64,000 nt of DNA, taken from the NCBI GenBank assembly GCA_018383195.1, contig JAGZOP010000008.1:1-64000 (forward strand), given 5' to 3'. The DNA is from Clostridiaceae bacterium. GTDB lineage: Bacteria; Bacillota; Clostridia; Oscillospirales; Butyricicoccaceae. This document shows positions 28,433 to 36,783 of the stretch, one piece after another; the first letter of the stretch is position 1; the number at the start of each line of letters is the position of its first letter. The notes beneath the pieces were generated by a model. It was not told where the DNA came from. It saw only the letters and a program-made list of their open reading frames with translations, and ran no database searches. The position numbers and the translations under genes were made by a program.

Positions 28433-30130
28433 ATGAAACGCAAAATAAATCTGTGGACGAGCGTGCTGGCGCTCGTCACCTGTCTGGTTACCTTCTGTGC
28501 GACGCTGGCAGTCAGCTATCAGACTGCTTTTCACCGGATGGAGACCGAGACTTCGCGGCAGGCAGCGCTCGTTGCCGCCGGACTGGAGGAAATCAAAAGC
28601 CTTTCGCAGGAAATGCGAATGGAATATCTGGTTGCAGTTGGAAAAAGCGACCGTTCGCGTGTCACGCTGATCGACCCGGACGGCACGGTGATTTTTGATT
28701 CCAATACCGATCCGGATCAGATGGAAAACCATCTGGAACGACCTGAGGTACAGGAGGCAATGCAGGGCGGTCAAGGCGCGGCAGCGCGCACCTCATCTAC
28801 GCTTGGTCATCAGACCTATTACACAGCGATTCAGCTTTCGACCGGAGAGATCCTGCGCCTGTCCAACACAACTGATATTGTGATGGACGATTTACAGCGA
28901 GCCATCCCGCCGCTGCTGCTGATTATTTTACTGGTCTGCGGACTGTCGATGTGGCTTGCGCATCAGCTGACCGTGCGTCTGGTTGCGCCGATCAATACGC
29001 TGAACCTCGAAAAGCCGCTTGAAAACAATATCTATGAAGAGTTCTCTCCGTTGCTCAGCAAAATTCATGCGCAAAACCTTCAGATTCAGCAGCAGATTGA
29101 GATTCTGCGCCGCCGTCAGGTGGAGTTTGAAGCAATTACAAGCAATATGTCGGAAGGTCTGATTGTACTCGACGACGAACTGCGCATCCTGTCAGCAAAC
29201 AGCGCAGCGGTTCGCCTGATGGGAGCGGAAACGCGTGATTGGAGCGGGGAAAACCTGATTGTATTTAGCCGGGATACTACGCTCAGCCAGAAAGCGCGTG
29301 CGGCGGTACGCGGCGGGAAAGAGTCGCTTGCGTGCGAAAACAAAGAAGGAGCCCATCTGCACCTTTCGCTCAGTCCGGTGGATGTGGAAGGGGCGCCGCG
29401 CGGATGCGTGCTGCTGATTGTGGATGTTTCCGAGCGGTATGCCGCCGAGCGCAGCCGCCGGGAATTCACCGCGAATGTTTCACATGAGCTGAAAACCCCG
29501 CTGACTTCCATTTCGGGATATGCGGAGATGGTATCGCTTGGCTTGGCAAAGCCGGATGATGTGCGCGGATTCGCACAGAAGATTCACGATGAAGCGGGGC
29601 GGCTGATTGCATTGGTGGACGATATCATGAAGCTGTCGCATTTGGACGAAAGTACGCCGGCTTCGCTGCCATTTGAGCCGGTTGAGCTGTATGCACTTGC
29701 ATACGAAACGACAGAGCGCCTTCGCCGGACTGCGGAGGAGCAGAATGTGGAAATCACGTTGGAAGGCGCACCGGTCACTGTGCGCGGTGTCCGGAGGATG
29801 CTGGGAGAAGCGGTTTTTAACCTGTGCGACAATGCGATTAAATACAATCGCGCGGGCGGCAGGGTGACCGTCTCGGTCGGCATGTCTCACGGATGCGCCT
29901 GCATCAAGGTTGCGGACAGCGGTGCGGGCATTGCATCCGAAGACCAGCCGCACATCTTTGAACGATTCTATCGCGCGGACAAGAGCCATTCCAAAACAGT
30001 TGGTGGAACCGGGCTTGGGCTTGCCATTGTCAAGCACGTTTGTGAGATCCATGGCGCGTCTGTGCGCGTGGAGTCGGTGCTCGGACAGGGAAGCACCTTT
30101 ATTGTAACTTTTAAGCCGACAGATAAGTAA
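28433..30130 (+). CDS. phoR: Phosphate regulon sensor histidine kinase PhoR
   Basis: This is a membrane histidine kinase of 565 residues. It has an N-terminal helix, an extracytoplasmic sensing domain of about 125 residues, a second helix near 160-180 (PPLLLIILLVCGLSMWLA), a linker region, and a PAS domain (about 225-330). The phosphoacceptor is His351 in SHELKTPLTS. The ATPase boxes follow: N box NLCDNAIKYN, G1 DSGAGIASED, G2 GGTGLGLAIVKH. It partners the regulator 12 bp upstream. A strong hairpin ends the cluster. Confidence 0.95.
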   Translation: MKRKINLWTSVLALVTCLVTFCATLAVSYQTAFHRMETETSRQAALVAAGLEEIKSLSQEMRMEYLVAVGKSDRSRVTLIDPDGTVIFDSNTDPDQMENHLERPEVQEAMQGGQGAAARTSSTLGHQTYYTAIQLSTGEILRLSNTTDIVMDDLQRAIPPLLLIILLVCGLSMWLAHQLTVRLVAPINTLNLEKPLENNIYEEFSPLLSKIHAQNLQIQQQIEILRRRQVEFEAITSNMSEGLIVLDDELRILSANSAAVRLMGAETRDWSGENLIVFSRDTTLSQKARAAVRGGKESLACENKEGAHLHLSLSPVDVEGAPRGCVLLIVDVSERYAAERSRREFTANVSHELKTPLTSISGYAEMVSLGLAKPDDVRGFAQKIHDEAGRLIALVDDIMKLSHLDESTPASLPFEPVELYALAYETTERLRRTAEEQNVEITLEGAPVTVRGVRRMLGEAVFNLCDNAIKYNRAGGRVTVSVGMSHGCACIKVADSGAGIASEDQPHIFERFYRADKSHSKTVGGTGLGLAIVKHVCEIHGASVRVESVLGQGSTFIVTFKPTDK

Positions 30131-30132
30131 GA

Positions 30133-30168
30133 AAAAGAGCCGTTTTCGTGAGAAAACGGCTCTTTTTT
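30133..30168. terminator. Bidirectional terminator between phoR and citrate synthase
   Basis: A perfect 15-bp stem (30133-30147 with 30152-30166), GTGA loop, has A-runs on the left and T-runs on the right. Confidence 0.92.
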
Positions 30169-31525
30169 AGCGTCCATCCAAGGGAACATAAGTATGGCGG
30201 CTGGGAACTGCAACATAGGCAGGACGGATGATTTTATCGACATTGATCAGTTCTTCCAGACGATGTGCGCTCCAACCGACAATGCGTGCGGTTGCAAAAA
30301 TTGGGGTATACAGTTCAAGCGGAAGCCCCAGCATGGAATATAACAGACCGGAATAGAAGTCAACATTCGCGCTGACGCCTTTGTAAATACGGCGCTCCTC
30401 GGTGATGACTTTGGCTGCAAGCCGTTCCACCATGGTATAAAGCGCGAAATCGGCATCGCGATGCTTTTCGTGCGCAAGGTCGCTGACAAATCCTTTGAAC
30501 AGCGCCGCGCGCGGGTCGGAAAGCGAATAGACGGCATGCCCCATCCCGTAGATTAAGCCTTTGCGGTCGAAGGCTTCTTTGTGCAGCAGACGGCGCAGAT
30601 AAGCCTCGACTTCCTGTTCGTCGGTTGTATCTGCAACATTCTGCTTGAGGTCCTGAAACATTTGCACGACCTTGATATTCGCGCCGCCATGCTTGGGACC
30701 CTTGAGACTGCCGAGCGCCGCAGCCATCGCAGAATAGGTATCCGTTCCGGAAGAAGTCACCACATGGGTGGTAAAGGATGAATTGTTGCCGCCGCCGTGC
30801 TCCATATGCAGGACAAGCGCCAGATCAAGTACACGCTCTTCGAGCGGGGTATAGCGCATATCCGGGCGTAGGATGCGCAGAATGTTGCCCGCAGTGGACA
30901 GATTGGCAGAGGGATAATGGATATACATGCTGCCGCCGCATTCATAATGGTTATAGGCGTGATAAGAATATACAGCAAGCATCGGGAACACCGCAATGAG
31001 CATGAGGCATTGACGCAGCACATTGGGCAGGCTGATGTCATCACAGCGTTCATCGTATGAAGCGAGGGTCAGCACGCTGCGCGAAAGGGTGTTCATCAAA
31101 TCATGCGTACTCGCCTTCATGACAACATCGCGCACAAAGTTTGTCGGCAGGGTGCGGCTGGTTGCGAGCAGCTTTTCAAAGTAGGCAAGCGCATCGCGGT
31201 CGGGCAGTTCGCCAAAGAGCAGCAGGAAAGCGGTTTCTTCAAACCCCATGCGCCCTTCGCGGCTGAACCCGCGGACAAGGTCATTGACATTATAGCCGCG
31301 ATAGTACAGCTCTCCGGGGCAGGATTCTTCCTGACCGTCTACAACCTTGCGGGAAATAATCTCGGAAATATTGGTCAGACCGGCGAGGACGCCGTGCCCG
31401 TTTACATCGCGCAAACCGCGTTTGACATCGTACTGCTGATACAGCGCGGTATCGATGGTGCTGTTGTGCCGGCAAAGCTCTGCCAATTCCTCGACAGCCG
31501 GCGTTACAGTAAGCATGCTGTTCAT
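30167..31525 (-). CDS. gltA: Citrate synthase
   Basis: This enzyme condenses acetyl-CoA and oxaloacetate to citrate, here probably to feed glutamate synthesis. It has 452 residues. The two catalytic histidines are in LHMEHGGGNNSS and GMGHAVYSLSDPRA, and the catalytic Asp is in NVDFYSG. The start ATG has AAGGAGGG. It has an N-terminal extension of about 45 residues found in Clostridial forms. No aconitase or isocitrate dehydrogenase is nearby. Confidence 0.95.
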   Translation of the reverse strand: MNSMLTVTPAVEELAELCRHNSTIDTALYQQYDVKRGLRDVNGHGVLAGLTNISEIISRKVVDGQEESCPGELYYRGYNVNDLVRGFSREGRMGFEETAFLLLFGELPDRDALAYFEKLLATSRTLPTNFVRDVVMKASTHDLMNTLSRSVLTLASYDERCDDISLPNVLRQCLMLIAVFPMLAVYSYHAYNHYECGGSMYIHYPSANLSTAGNILRILRPDMRYTPLEERVLDLALVLHMEHGGGNNSSFTTHVVTSSGTDTYSAMAAALGSLKGPKHGGANIKVVQMFQDLKQNVADTTDEQEVEAYLRRLLHKEAFDRKGLIYGMGHAVYSLSDPRAALFKGFVSDLAHEKHRDADFALYTMVERLAAKVITEERRIYKGVSANVDFYSGLLYSMLGLPLELYTPIFATARIVGWSAHRLEELINVDKIIRPAYVAVPSRHTYVPLDGR

Positions 31526-31648
31526 GGGATTCCCTCCTTGAAGATAATATCTGTTTTTATTGTAACAGGGTTATGGGGGAGTTTTTATGTCCGAGCTGTG
31601 GAAAAAGATTGAACAGTTTGTAAACTTTTGACGGAATAGCGTGCGGAT

Positions 31649-31681
31649 GAAAAAGCGCGCTCCCGGATGAGGAGCGCGCTG
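31649..31681 (-). terminator. Terminator of the DUF1294-CDF-pyrC-DUF4230 operon
   Basis: A perfect 10-bp stem AGCGCGCTCC/GGAGCGCGCT is followed on the minus strand by TTTTT. Confidence 0.85.
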
Positions 31682-31687
31682 CGGCGG

Positions 31688-32407
31688 TTACTTGATGGAG
31701 ATTTCGTATTTGTCAGAGCCGCCGGTCATGGTTTCGATCAGCGCTTTGGCAGCAGCCTTCGCCTTGTCGGAGGCATCGAAGAGCAGACCGTCAGCCGTTG
31801 CCTTGGCTTCGACAACCTGCTTCTGGTTGTCCTTGAAGCCGGCAAAATCGCTCAGCTCAATGGCTTCAAACTTGCCTTCCTTCAGAACAGAAACGCTGTC
31901 CTGTGCGATTTCCTGCCCGCTGATTGCAGCCTCCGGCAGGGTCACGGTGATAGATTTGCCCTTGACCTCTACTTTGGCTTTGGAGACATCGACCTCTGCT
32001 GTGACAGAGCCGCTGTAAGACAGGGTGAAGCTGGAATAGTCGGAAGCATCCCAGCCATAGAAATCATCGATGTTTTCAAATCGCTCGACGTTGGTAAAAT
32101 GATAGGAAGTGGCCGACAGGGCGGTCAGCGATTTCAGCTGTGCCGTGATGGTTTCATCGGAAATCTTCGCGCCGCGGCTGCCGCGCCACGCCGAACCCAT
32201 CGAGAAAATGACAAAGAAAATGCCGAGTGCGACCGCCAAAACGATCAGGCGGCGCTGCAGCAAGCGGACACGCTTGCTTTTTTTCTTTTTGCGGGGGCGG
32301 CGCTCAGGGGATGGGGTCTGCGATGCCGCTTCGGACGCTGCGGCAAAAGAGGAAAGCTCCTCCTGTTCAGGCTGCTGTGTGATTTTTGTATCTTCCATGG
32401 TTTGCAC
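31688..32407 (-). CDS. DUF4230-like membrane-anchored protein
   Basis: This is a 239-residue protein with a cytoplasmic, charged N-terminus (poly-basic RRPRKKKKSKR), one membrane helix (about 54-72), and an extracytoplasmic domain rich in beta strands with the KVEVKGKSITVTLPEAAI segment typical of DUF4230. Its function is unknown. The start may be GTG 32407 (AAAGGA 5 bases upstream) or ATG 32398; spacing favours the GTG slightly. It lies 35 bp after pyrC, before the operon terminator. Confidence 0.75.
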   Translation of the reverse strand: MQTMEDTKITQQPEQEELSSFAAASEAASQTPSPERRPRKKKKSKRVRLLQRRLIVLAVALGIFFVIFSMGSAWRGSRGAKISDETITAQLKSLTALSATSYHFTNVERFENIDDFYGWDASDYSSFTLSYSGSVTAEVDVSKAKVEVKGKSITVTLPEAAISGQEIAQDSVSVLKEGKFEAIELSDFAGFKDNQKQVVEAKATADGLLFDASDKAKAAAKALIETMTGGSDKYEISIK

Positions 32408-32442
32408 CGTAATCCTTTCTCTGTGATTTCTTATGCTGCGGT

Positions 32443-33726
32443 TCAGCGGAAACGCAGTTCGCGCTGCCCCATAACAATGCTGTGGACTGCACCGCGCAGC
32501 GGTTTGCCGGTGAATGGGCTGTTGGCTGATTTGGATTGGTATGCGGTATAGGTCTTATGGGCATCCCAGTCGAGCAGGACAAGCTCAGCGCGGTTACCCG
32601 GCTCAATGGATTTTCCGGTCAGACCATAAATCTCGGCAGGCTTTTTGGACATGCACTGGAGCAGCTGCATGCGGGTCATGCGTCCGGTCTTGACCAGCGT
32701 GGTGTTGCATACCGAGAACGCGGTTTCCAGACCGATGATACCGGAGGGCGCCGCAGCAAAATCGCGCGCCTTTTCTTCGGCAGTATGCGGTGCATGATCG
32801 GTTGCAATCATGTCGATGGTACCATCTTTCAGACCGGCAATCAGCGCCTGACGGTCGGCTTCGGTGCGCAGCGGCGGGTTCATCCGCGCGAGCGTGCCGT
32901 GTTCGAGGACGGCGTCCTCAGTCAGTGCGAGATGGTGCGGCGTCACTTCGGCATAAATGTTTGCCCCGAGCGCCTTGCCGGCGCGGATAAGCGCAACCGA
33001 ATGCGCGCTTGAGATATGCTGGAATACGACACGGGCGCCCGAACGGAGTGCAAGCGCGATGTCGCGTGCGACCATTACTTCTTCCGAGATCGGTTTTGCC
33101 CCCGGTACACCGAATTTCCCAGCGGCGGCAGAACCGAAGTTGACCCCGGGAGAGGGAACAAACTCGGGTGCTTCTTCATGGAACGAAAGCAGTGTGCCGG
33201 TGCGCACTGCTTCCTCCATGGCGCGCATGGTGAGTGCCGCATCCCGGAGCGGCACGCCGTCATCGGTGAAGCCCGGTGCGCCGGCGGCAAGCAGTTCGTC
33301 GAAGTCTGTCAGCTCCTGTCCCGAAAGACCCTTGGTGATTGCGCATGCCTGAAGTACGTTGATAATCGGCTCCTGAGCTGCAGTCTGCTGTACGTATTGA
33401 AGTGTATCCAGATTGTCACAGACCGGCTTGGTGTTTGCCATACAGATGACCGTGGTATATCCGCCCGCAGCCGCAGAGCGCATGCCGGTGTGGATATCCT
33501 CCTTCTGGGTTTGTCCGGGATCGCGGAAGTGGACATGGGTGTCCACGAAGCCGGGTGCGACCGTCATGCTTTTGGCGTCCAGCATTTTGACGTCTGAACC
33601 AGCAGAAGCCCAGTCGATGTGTTTTTCCACTTTGACGATGATGCCATTGTCATCAATCAAAATGTCGCGCAGACCGTCGAGACCGGTATATGGGTCCATG
33701 ATGTGCGCAGTGTAGATCAGCAGCAT
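32443..33726 (-). CDS. pyrC: Dihydroorotase
   Basis: This zinc enzyme closes the dihydroorotate ring in pyrimidine synthesis. It has 427 residues from ATG 33726 (GGAGG upstream); a longer frame to 33873 runs into the CDF gene and is rejected. Metal ligands are visible in the HVHFRDPG motif and the TDHAPHTAEEK motif near residue 305, with further His in VFQHISSAHS and EVTPHHL. The type fits the PyrC of Bacillus and Clostridia. No other pyr gene is in the window. Confidence 0.95.
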   Translation of the reverse strand: MLLIYTAHIMDPYTGLDGLRDILIDDNGIIVKVEKHIDWASAGSDVKMLDAKSMTVAPGFVDTHVHFRDPGQTQKEDIHTGMRSAAAGGYTTVICMANTKPVCDNLDTLQYVQQTAAQEPIINVLQACAITKGLSGQELTDFDELLAAGAPGFTDDGVPLRDAALTMRAMEEAVRTGTLLSFHEEAPEFVPSPGVNFGSAAAGKFGVPGAKPISEEVMVARDIALALRSGARVVFQHISSAHSVALIRAGKALGANIYAEVTPHHLALTEDAVLEHGTLARMNPPLRTEADRQALIAGLKDGTIDMIATDHAPHTAEEKARDFAAAPSGIIGLETAFSVCNTTLVKTGRMTRMQLLQCMSKKPAEIYGLTGKSIEPGNRAELVLLDWDAHKTYTAYQSKSANSPFTGKPLRGAVHSIVMGQRELRFR

Positions 33727-33745
33727 ATTGCCCCTCCTTTTTGTT

Positions 33746-34912
33746 TTACATTTGGTGATCCACTGTAATAATTGCGTTGAATCGTTTATCCCGTGCGCGC
33801 AGGACACGGCGGATTTCATGAAGCAGGGCGGTTTGCTTTTCGCCCTGATATTCGAATGGTGCGACAATATCAAAAATCAGGTTGATCTGACGGTCGCCGT
33901 CCACCACGCGGAAATCATGCATGCTCAGCCGGGTGTCTACCTCGGTGATCGCAGCGGCAGTCAAATCGCGCAGCGCATTGATATGCGCGTTATCCACCGA
34001 AACAGGGTCCATGTGGATGACAACAAATACACCGGTTTTTTTCCAAACCGCTTTTTCTGCCTCATCGACAATTTCATGGATGGCGACAAAATTTGCAGTG
34101 TCGGGAACTTCGGCATGCAGGGAGGCAAGCGATTTGCCTGCGCCGTAGTTGTGGATGATGAGATCGTGCACGCCGATGATTCCGTCAAACTCCAGAACAA
34201 TATTTTCGATACTCTGGACAATATTAGGGTCGGCAGCCTGCCCGATGAGCGGGCTGAGCGTATCGCGGGCAATGCCTACGCCGGACCACAGGATAAAGGC
34301 TGCAACAATGAGCCCGATATAGCCGTCCACCGGAGTGGTGGTAAATTGGGAAATCACCATACCGATGAGCACAACCGAGGTGGTGATGACATCGTTGATG
34401 GAATCCTGCCGCGCAGCCATCAGAACGGTGGAGTCGATTCGGGTACCGAATTGGTGATTGAATGCGCCGAGCCAAAGCTTGACCAGCATGGACAGGGCAA
34501 GAATTACCATGAGCGGCAGCGAAAAACGAACCGCAGCCGGATGCAGGATGCGGTCCAGAGAGGACTTCGCAAATTCGATGCCGACCATCCCGATAAGGAA
34601 TGCTACCACAAGACCGGCGAGATATTCGGTGCGGCCATAGCCGAAAGGATGCTTGCTGTCAGGTGCTTTGCCTGCTAGTTTGAAGCCGATGACAGAAATC
34701 AGTGAGGAAAGACCGTCGGACAGATTGTTTACCGCGTCCGCTGCGATGGAAATCGAGGCGGTGGCAAGACCAATGCACAGTTTGACGGCAAACAGGAACA
34801 GGTTGCATAAAAGACCGACAATGCCGGAAACCACGCCATAGCGCTCGCGCACCTGTGCATCGCGGACATTGTCCGCATCCGGGATGAAATGCTTGATGAT
34901 AAATTGGGTCAT
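33746..34912 (-). CDS. Cation diffusion facilitator family transporter
   Basis: This is a proton-coupled divalent metal exporter of 388 residues with about six membrane helices. The transport-site motifs are AADAVNNLSDGL (helix II) and AARQDSINDVITT (helix V). A C-terminal cytoplasmic dimer domain follows (about 215-300), then an extra segment. It starts 3 bases after the DUF1294 stop codon. The metal (Zn, Mn, Fe or Co) cannot be told from sequence. Confidence 0.93.
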   Translation of the reverse strand: MTQFIIKHFIPDADNVRDAQVRERYGVVSGIVGLLCNLFLFAVKLCIGLATASISIAADAVNNLSDGLSSLISVIGFKLAGKAPDSKHPFGYGRTEYLAGLVVAFLIGMVGIEFAKSSLDRILHPAAVRFSLPLMVILALSMLVKLWLGAFNHQFGTRIDSTVLMAARQDSINDVITTSVVLIGMVISQFTTTPVDGYIGLIVAAFILWSGVGIARDTLSPLIGQAADPNIVQSIENIVLEFDGIIGVHDLIIHNYGAGKSLASLHAEVPDTANFVAIHEIVDEAEKAVWKKTGVFVVIHMDPVSVDNAHINALRDLTAAAITEVDTRLSMHDFRVVDGDRQINLIFDIVAPFEYQGEKQTALLHEIRRVLRARDKRFNAIITVDHQM

Positions 34913-34915
34913 GCG

Positions 34916-35194
34916 TTACAGTCCTTTGAAGAATTTAGAGTAAATGAGTGCTGCTAGGCTGAGTTGAACCACGAAAATCGCAGGAATTCCCCACATGAAG
35001 CGTTTGTGCAGCGTTTTATGACGGCAGACCCGCATCGTAAGGTATACTCCCGGACAGCCGCCGAGCGCACACAACAGGAACAGCGTCTTTTCCGGAATGC
35101 GCCAGCGTCCGTGCTGCGCTTTCCATTTATCGAGCGCCGCCGCTGTTGCACCGGTCAGATTTACAGCCAACAGATAGATGAAAAAATATTGCAA
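34916..35194 (-). CDS. DUF1294 family membrane protein
   Basis: This is a 92-residue protein with three hydrophobic segments. The family motif is clear: a RIPEKTLFLLCALGG strand followed by GVYLTMRVCRHKTLHKRF. Its function is unknown. It is the first gene of a minus-strand operon with the CDF metal exporter, pyrC and the DUF4230 gene. The leader holds an 18-bp palindrome. Confidence 0.88.
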   Translation of the reverse strand: MQYFFIYLLAVNLTGATAAALDKWKAQHGRWRIPEKTLFLLCALGGCPGVYLTMRVCRHKTLHKRFMWGIPAIFVVQLSLAALIYSKFFKGL

Positions 35195-35213
35195 TGTTTT
35201 CCGTTCTCCTACT

Positions 35214-35231
35214 TTCGCGCATGTGCGCGAA
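35214..35231. promoter_or_regulatory. 18-bp palindrome in the leader of the DUF1294-CDF operon
   Basis: TTCGCGCA-TG-TGCGCGAA is a perfect inverted repeat between the -10 box (35252-35257) and the DUF1294 start (35194). It could be an operator for a metal-sensing regulator or a short leader hairpin. Confidence 0.5.
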
Positions 35232-35251
35232 GCAAAATTTCATTTGGAATT

Positions 35252-35257
35252 ATTATA
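35252..35257 (-). promoter_or_regulatory. Extended -10 of the DUF1294 operon
   Basis: On the minus strand TATAAT is preceded by TGA, an extended -10; the -35 region is poor. Confidence 0.5.
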
Positions 35258-35383
35258 TCACAGGACGCCGGAAATTTGGAGAACTTTTTGTTTCATTCAG
35301 GAAATTTGGGACGGTTTTCTGCAAATTTGTTTGCATTGTAAAAGCAGGGTTTGAATCGAAAAACAGGAATTTTGCTGTTTCAC

Positions 35384-35413
35384 TTGAAAGGTTTGAAAAA
35401 AATCGTGTATGAT
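35384..35413 (+). promoter_or_regulatory. Promoter of dacF
   Basis: TTGAAA (35384-35389), an 18-base spacer and TATGAT (35408-35413), 63 bases before the start codon. Confidence 0.65.
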
Positions 35414-35476
35414 AACGGTATGTGATGGATGAAGAGCGGGCGGCAGAACCGCTTGCAGGAAAAGAGGGATATGTTT

Positions 35477-36727
35477 ATGAAACGATTTTTGATGCTGCTG
35501 ATGGCGCTTCTGATATGTGCCGGCAGCGCGTCGGCAGAGCAGCCTGCGCTTGCAGGAAACGAGGCGGTGCTTTACTGTGCGGAAAACGGGCAGGTGCTGC
35601 TGGAAAAGGAGATGGACAAACCGGCGCATCCGGCATCTATTACCAAGCTGATGACCGCGTTGCTCGTGTTGGAAAGCGGAAAAGATCTCAGTGAGATGGT
35701 TACAGTCAGCGCGGAAGCGGTGCACTCGATTGAGCGGGGGTCAACGCACATTGCGCTTGACACCGGCGAGAAGGTCACGCTTGAGCAAATGATGTACGCC
35801 ATGCTGCTGACTTCTGCCAACGATGCCGCCAATGTGCTTGCGGAGGCTGTGGACGGAACGCAGGAGGCTTTTGCGGAGCATATGACTGCGCGCGCCGAAG
35901 AACTGGGCTGCCGCCATACCCATTTCACCAATGCGCATGGTTTGGATGACCCGCTGCACTACAGCACAGCCTATGATATGGCGCGGATCATGTGTGCATT
36001 ACTGGAATATGAGAATTTTCTCAAAATTGCAGGCACGCAGGTGTATCATATGCCGCCGACCAACAAACAGCCGGAAGCGCGTGAATTTTGGAATAAGCAG
36101 AATCTCTTAAATCCGCAGTCCAAGTTTTACGATGAAACCGCCATTGCCGGAAAAAACGGCTACACGTCCCAGTCCGGGCACACGCTTGTCACCGCGGCAC
36201 GGCGCGACGGCGTGACCCTGATTGCTGTAACGATGGGGTCAACCGAAAGCAAATATGATAAGCATCGTGATACAAGGGCAATGTTTGAGTATGGGTACGG
36301 GCAGTTTGAAAAGGCCGAGCTCAGTGTAGCACAGATTGCCGTAGGTGCGGAGCAGGCAGGTTTTCTGCCCAATCGGGATGAAATTGCGCCGATTATGGTG
36401 CTGCTGCCCAAGGGACAGAATGCGGACAGCCTGACATTTTCCGAACAGGATGGTGTGCTTGATGTGGGCGGACTGGTGATGGTTGAAATTCCGGAACTGG
36501 AAGCAGAGGAAAATATCCCTGCATTTGAAGCCGATCTGGAACGGGAAACGGAGGAACGCACAGCGGAGACAAGGCTGCCGCCCATGCTGAAATGGGTGGG
36601 TGCCGTGCTGCTGATCTTGATCATACTTTTCATTCTGCTGCTGACCTACCGTACAGTGCGTATCCGCAGGCAGCGCCGCCGGATTCGGGAGATGCGCGCC
36701 CGCCACCGGAGGGAGGGTCGCAGGTGA
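35477..36727 (+). CDS. dacF: D-alanyl-D-alanine carboxypeptidase (DacF type, peptidase S11)
   Basis: This penicillin-binding protein trims the terminal D-Ala of peptidoglycan. I start it at ATG 35477, 8 bases after AGAGGG; ATG 35471 is also in frame but only 2 bases away. That gives 416 residues with a signal peptide of about 20. The active-site motifs are SITK and SAND, but the third motif reads KNG instead of the usual KTG. A C-terminal membrane helix (about 374-396) and an Arg-rich tail anchor the enzyme. tex follows 56 bp later on the same strand. Confidence 0.92.
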   Translation: MKRFLMLLMALLICAGSASAEQPALAGNEAVLYCAENGQVLLEKEMDKPAHPASITKLMTALLVLESGKDLSEMVTVSAEAVHSIERGSTHIALDTGEKVTLEQMMYAMLLTSANDAANVLAEAVDGTQEAFAEHMTARAEELGCRHTHFTNAHGLDDPLHYSTAYDMARIMCALLEYENFLKIAGTQVYHMPPTNKQPEAREFWNKQNLLNPQSKFYDETAIAGKNGYTSQSGHTLVTAARRDGVTLIAVTMGSTESKYDKHRDTRAMFEYGYGQFEKAELSVAQIAVGAEQAGFLPNRDEIAPIMVLLPKGQNADSLTFSEQDGVLDVGGLVMVEIPELEAEENIPAFEADLERETEERTAETRLPPMLKWVGAVLLILIILFILLLTYRTVRIRRQRRRIREMRARHRREGRR

Positions 36728-36783
36728 TTGGGTTTCGGACGACCGTTTCATTGCAAGAGGATCTTCCAAGGAGGACAATATCG

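Noticed and set aside
36592..36783. 64-residue N-terminal extension of Tex
   Set aside because: It overlaps dacF; ATG 36784 has AAGGAGG and matches the usual Tex start.
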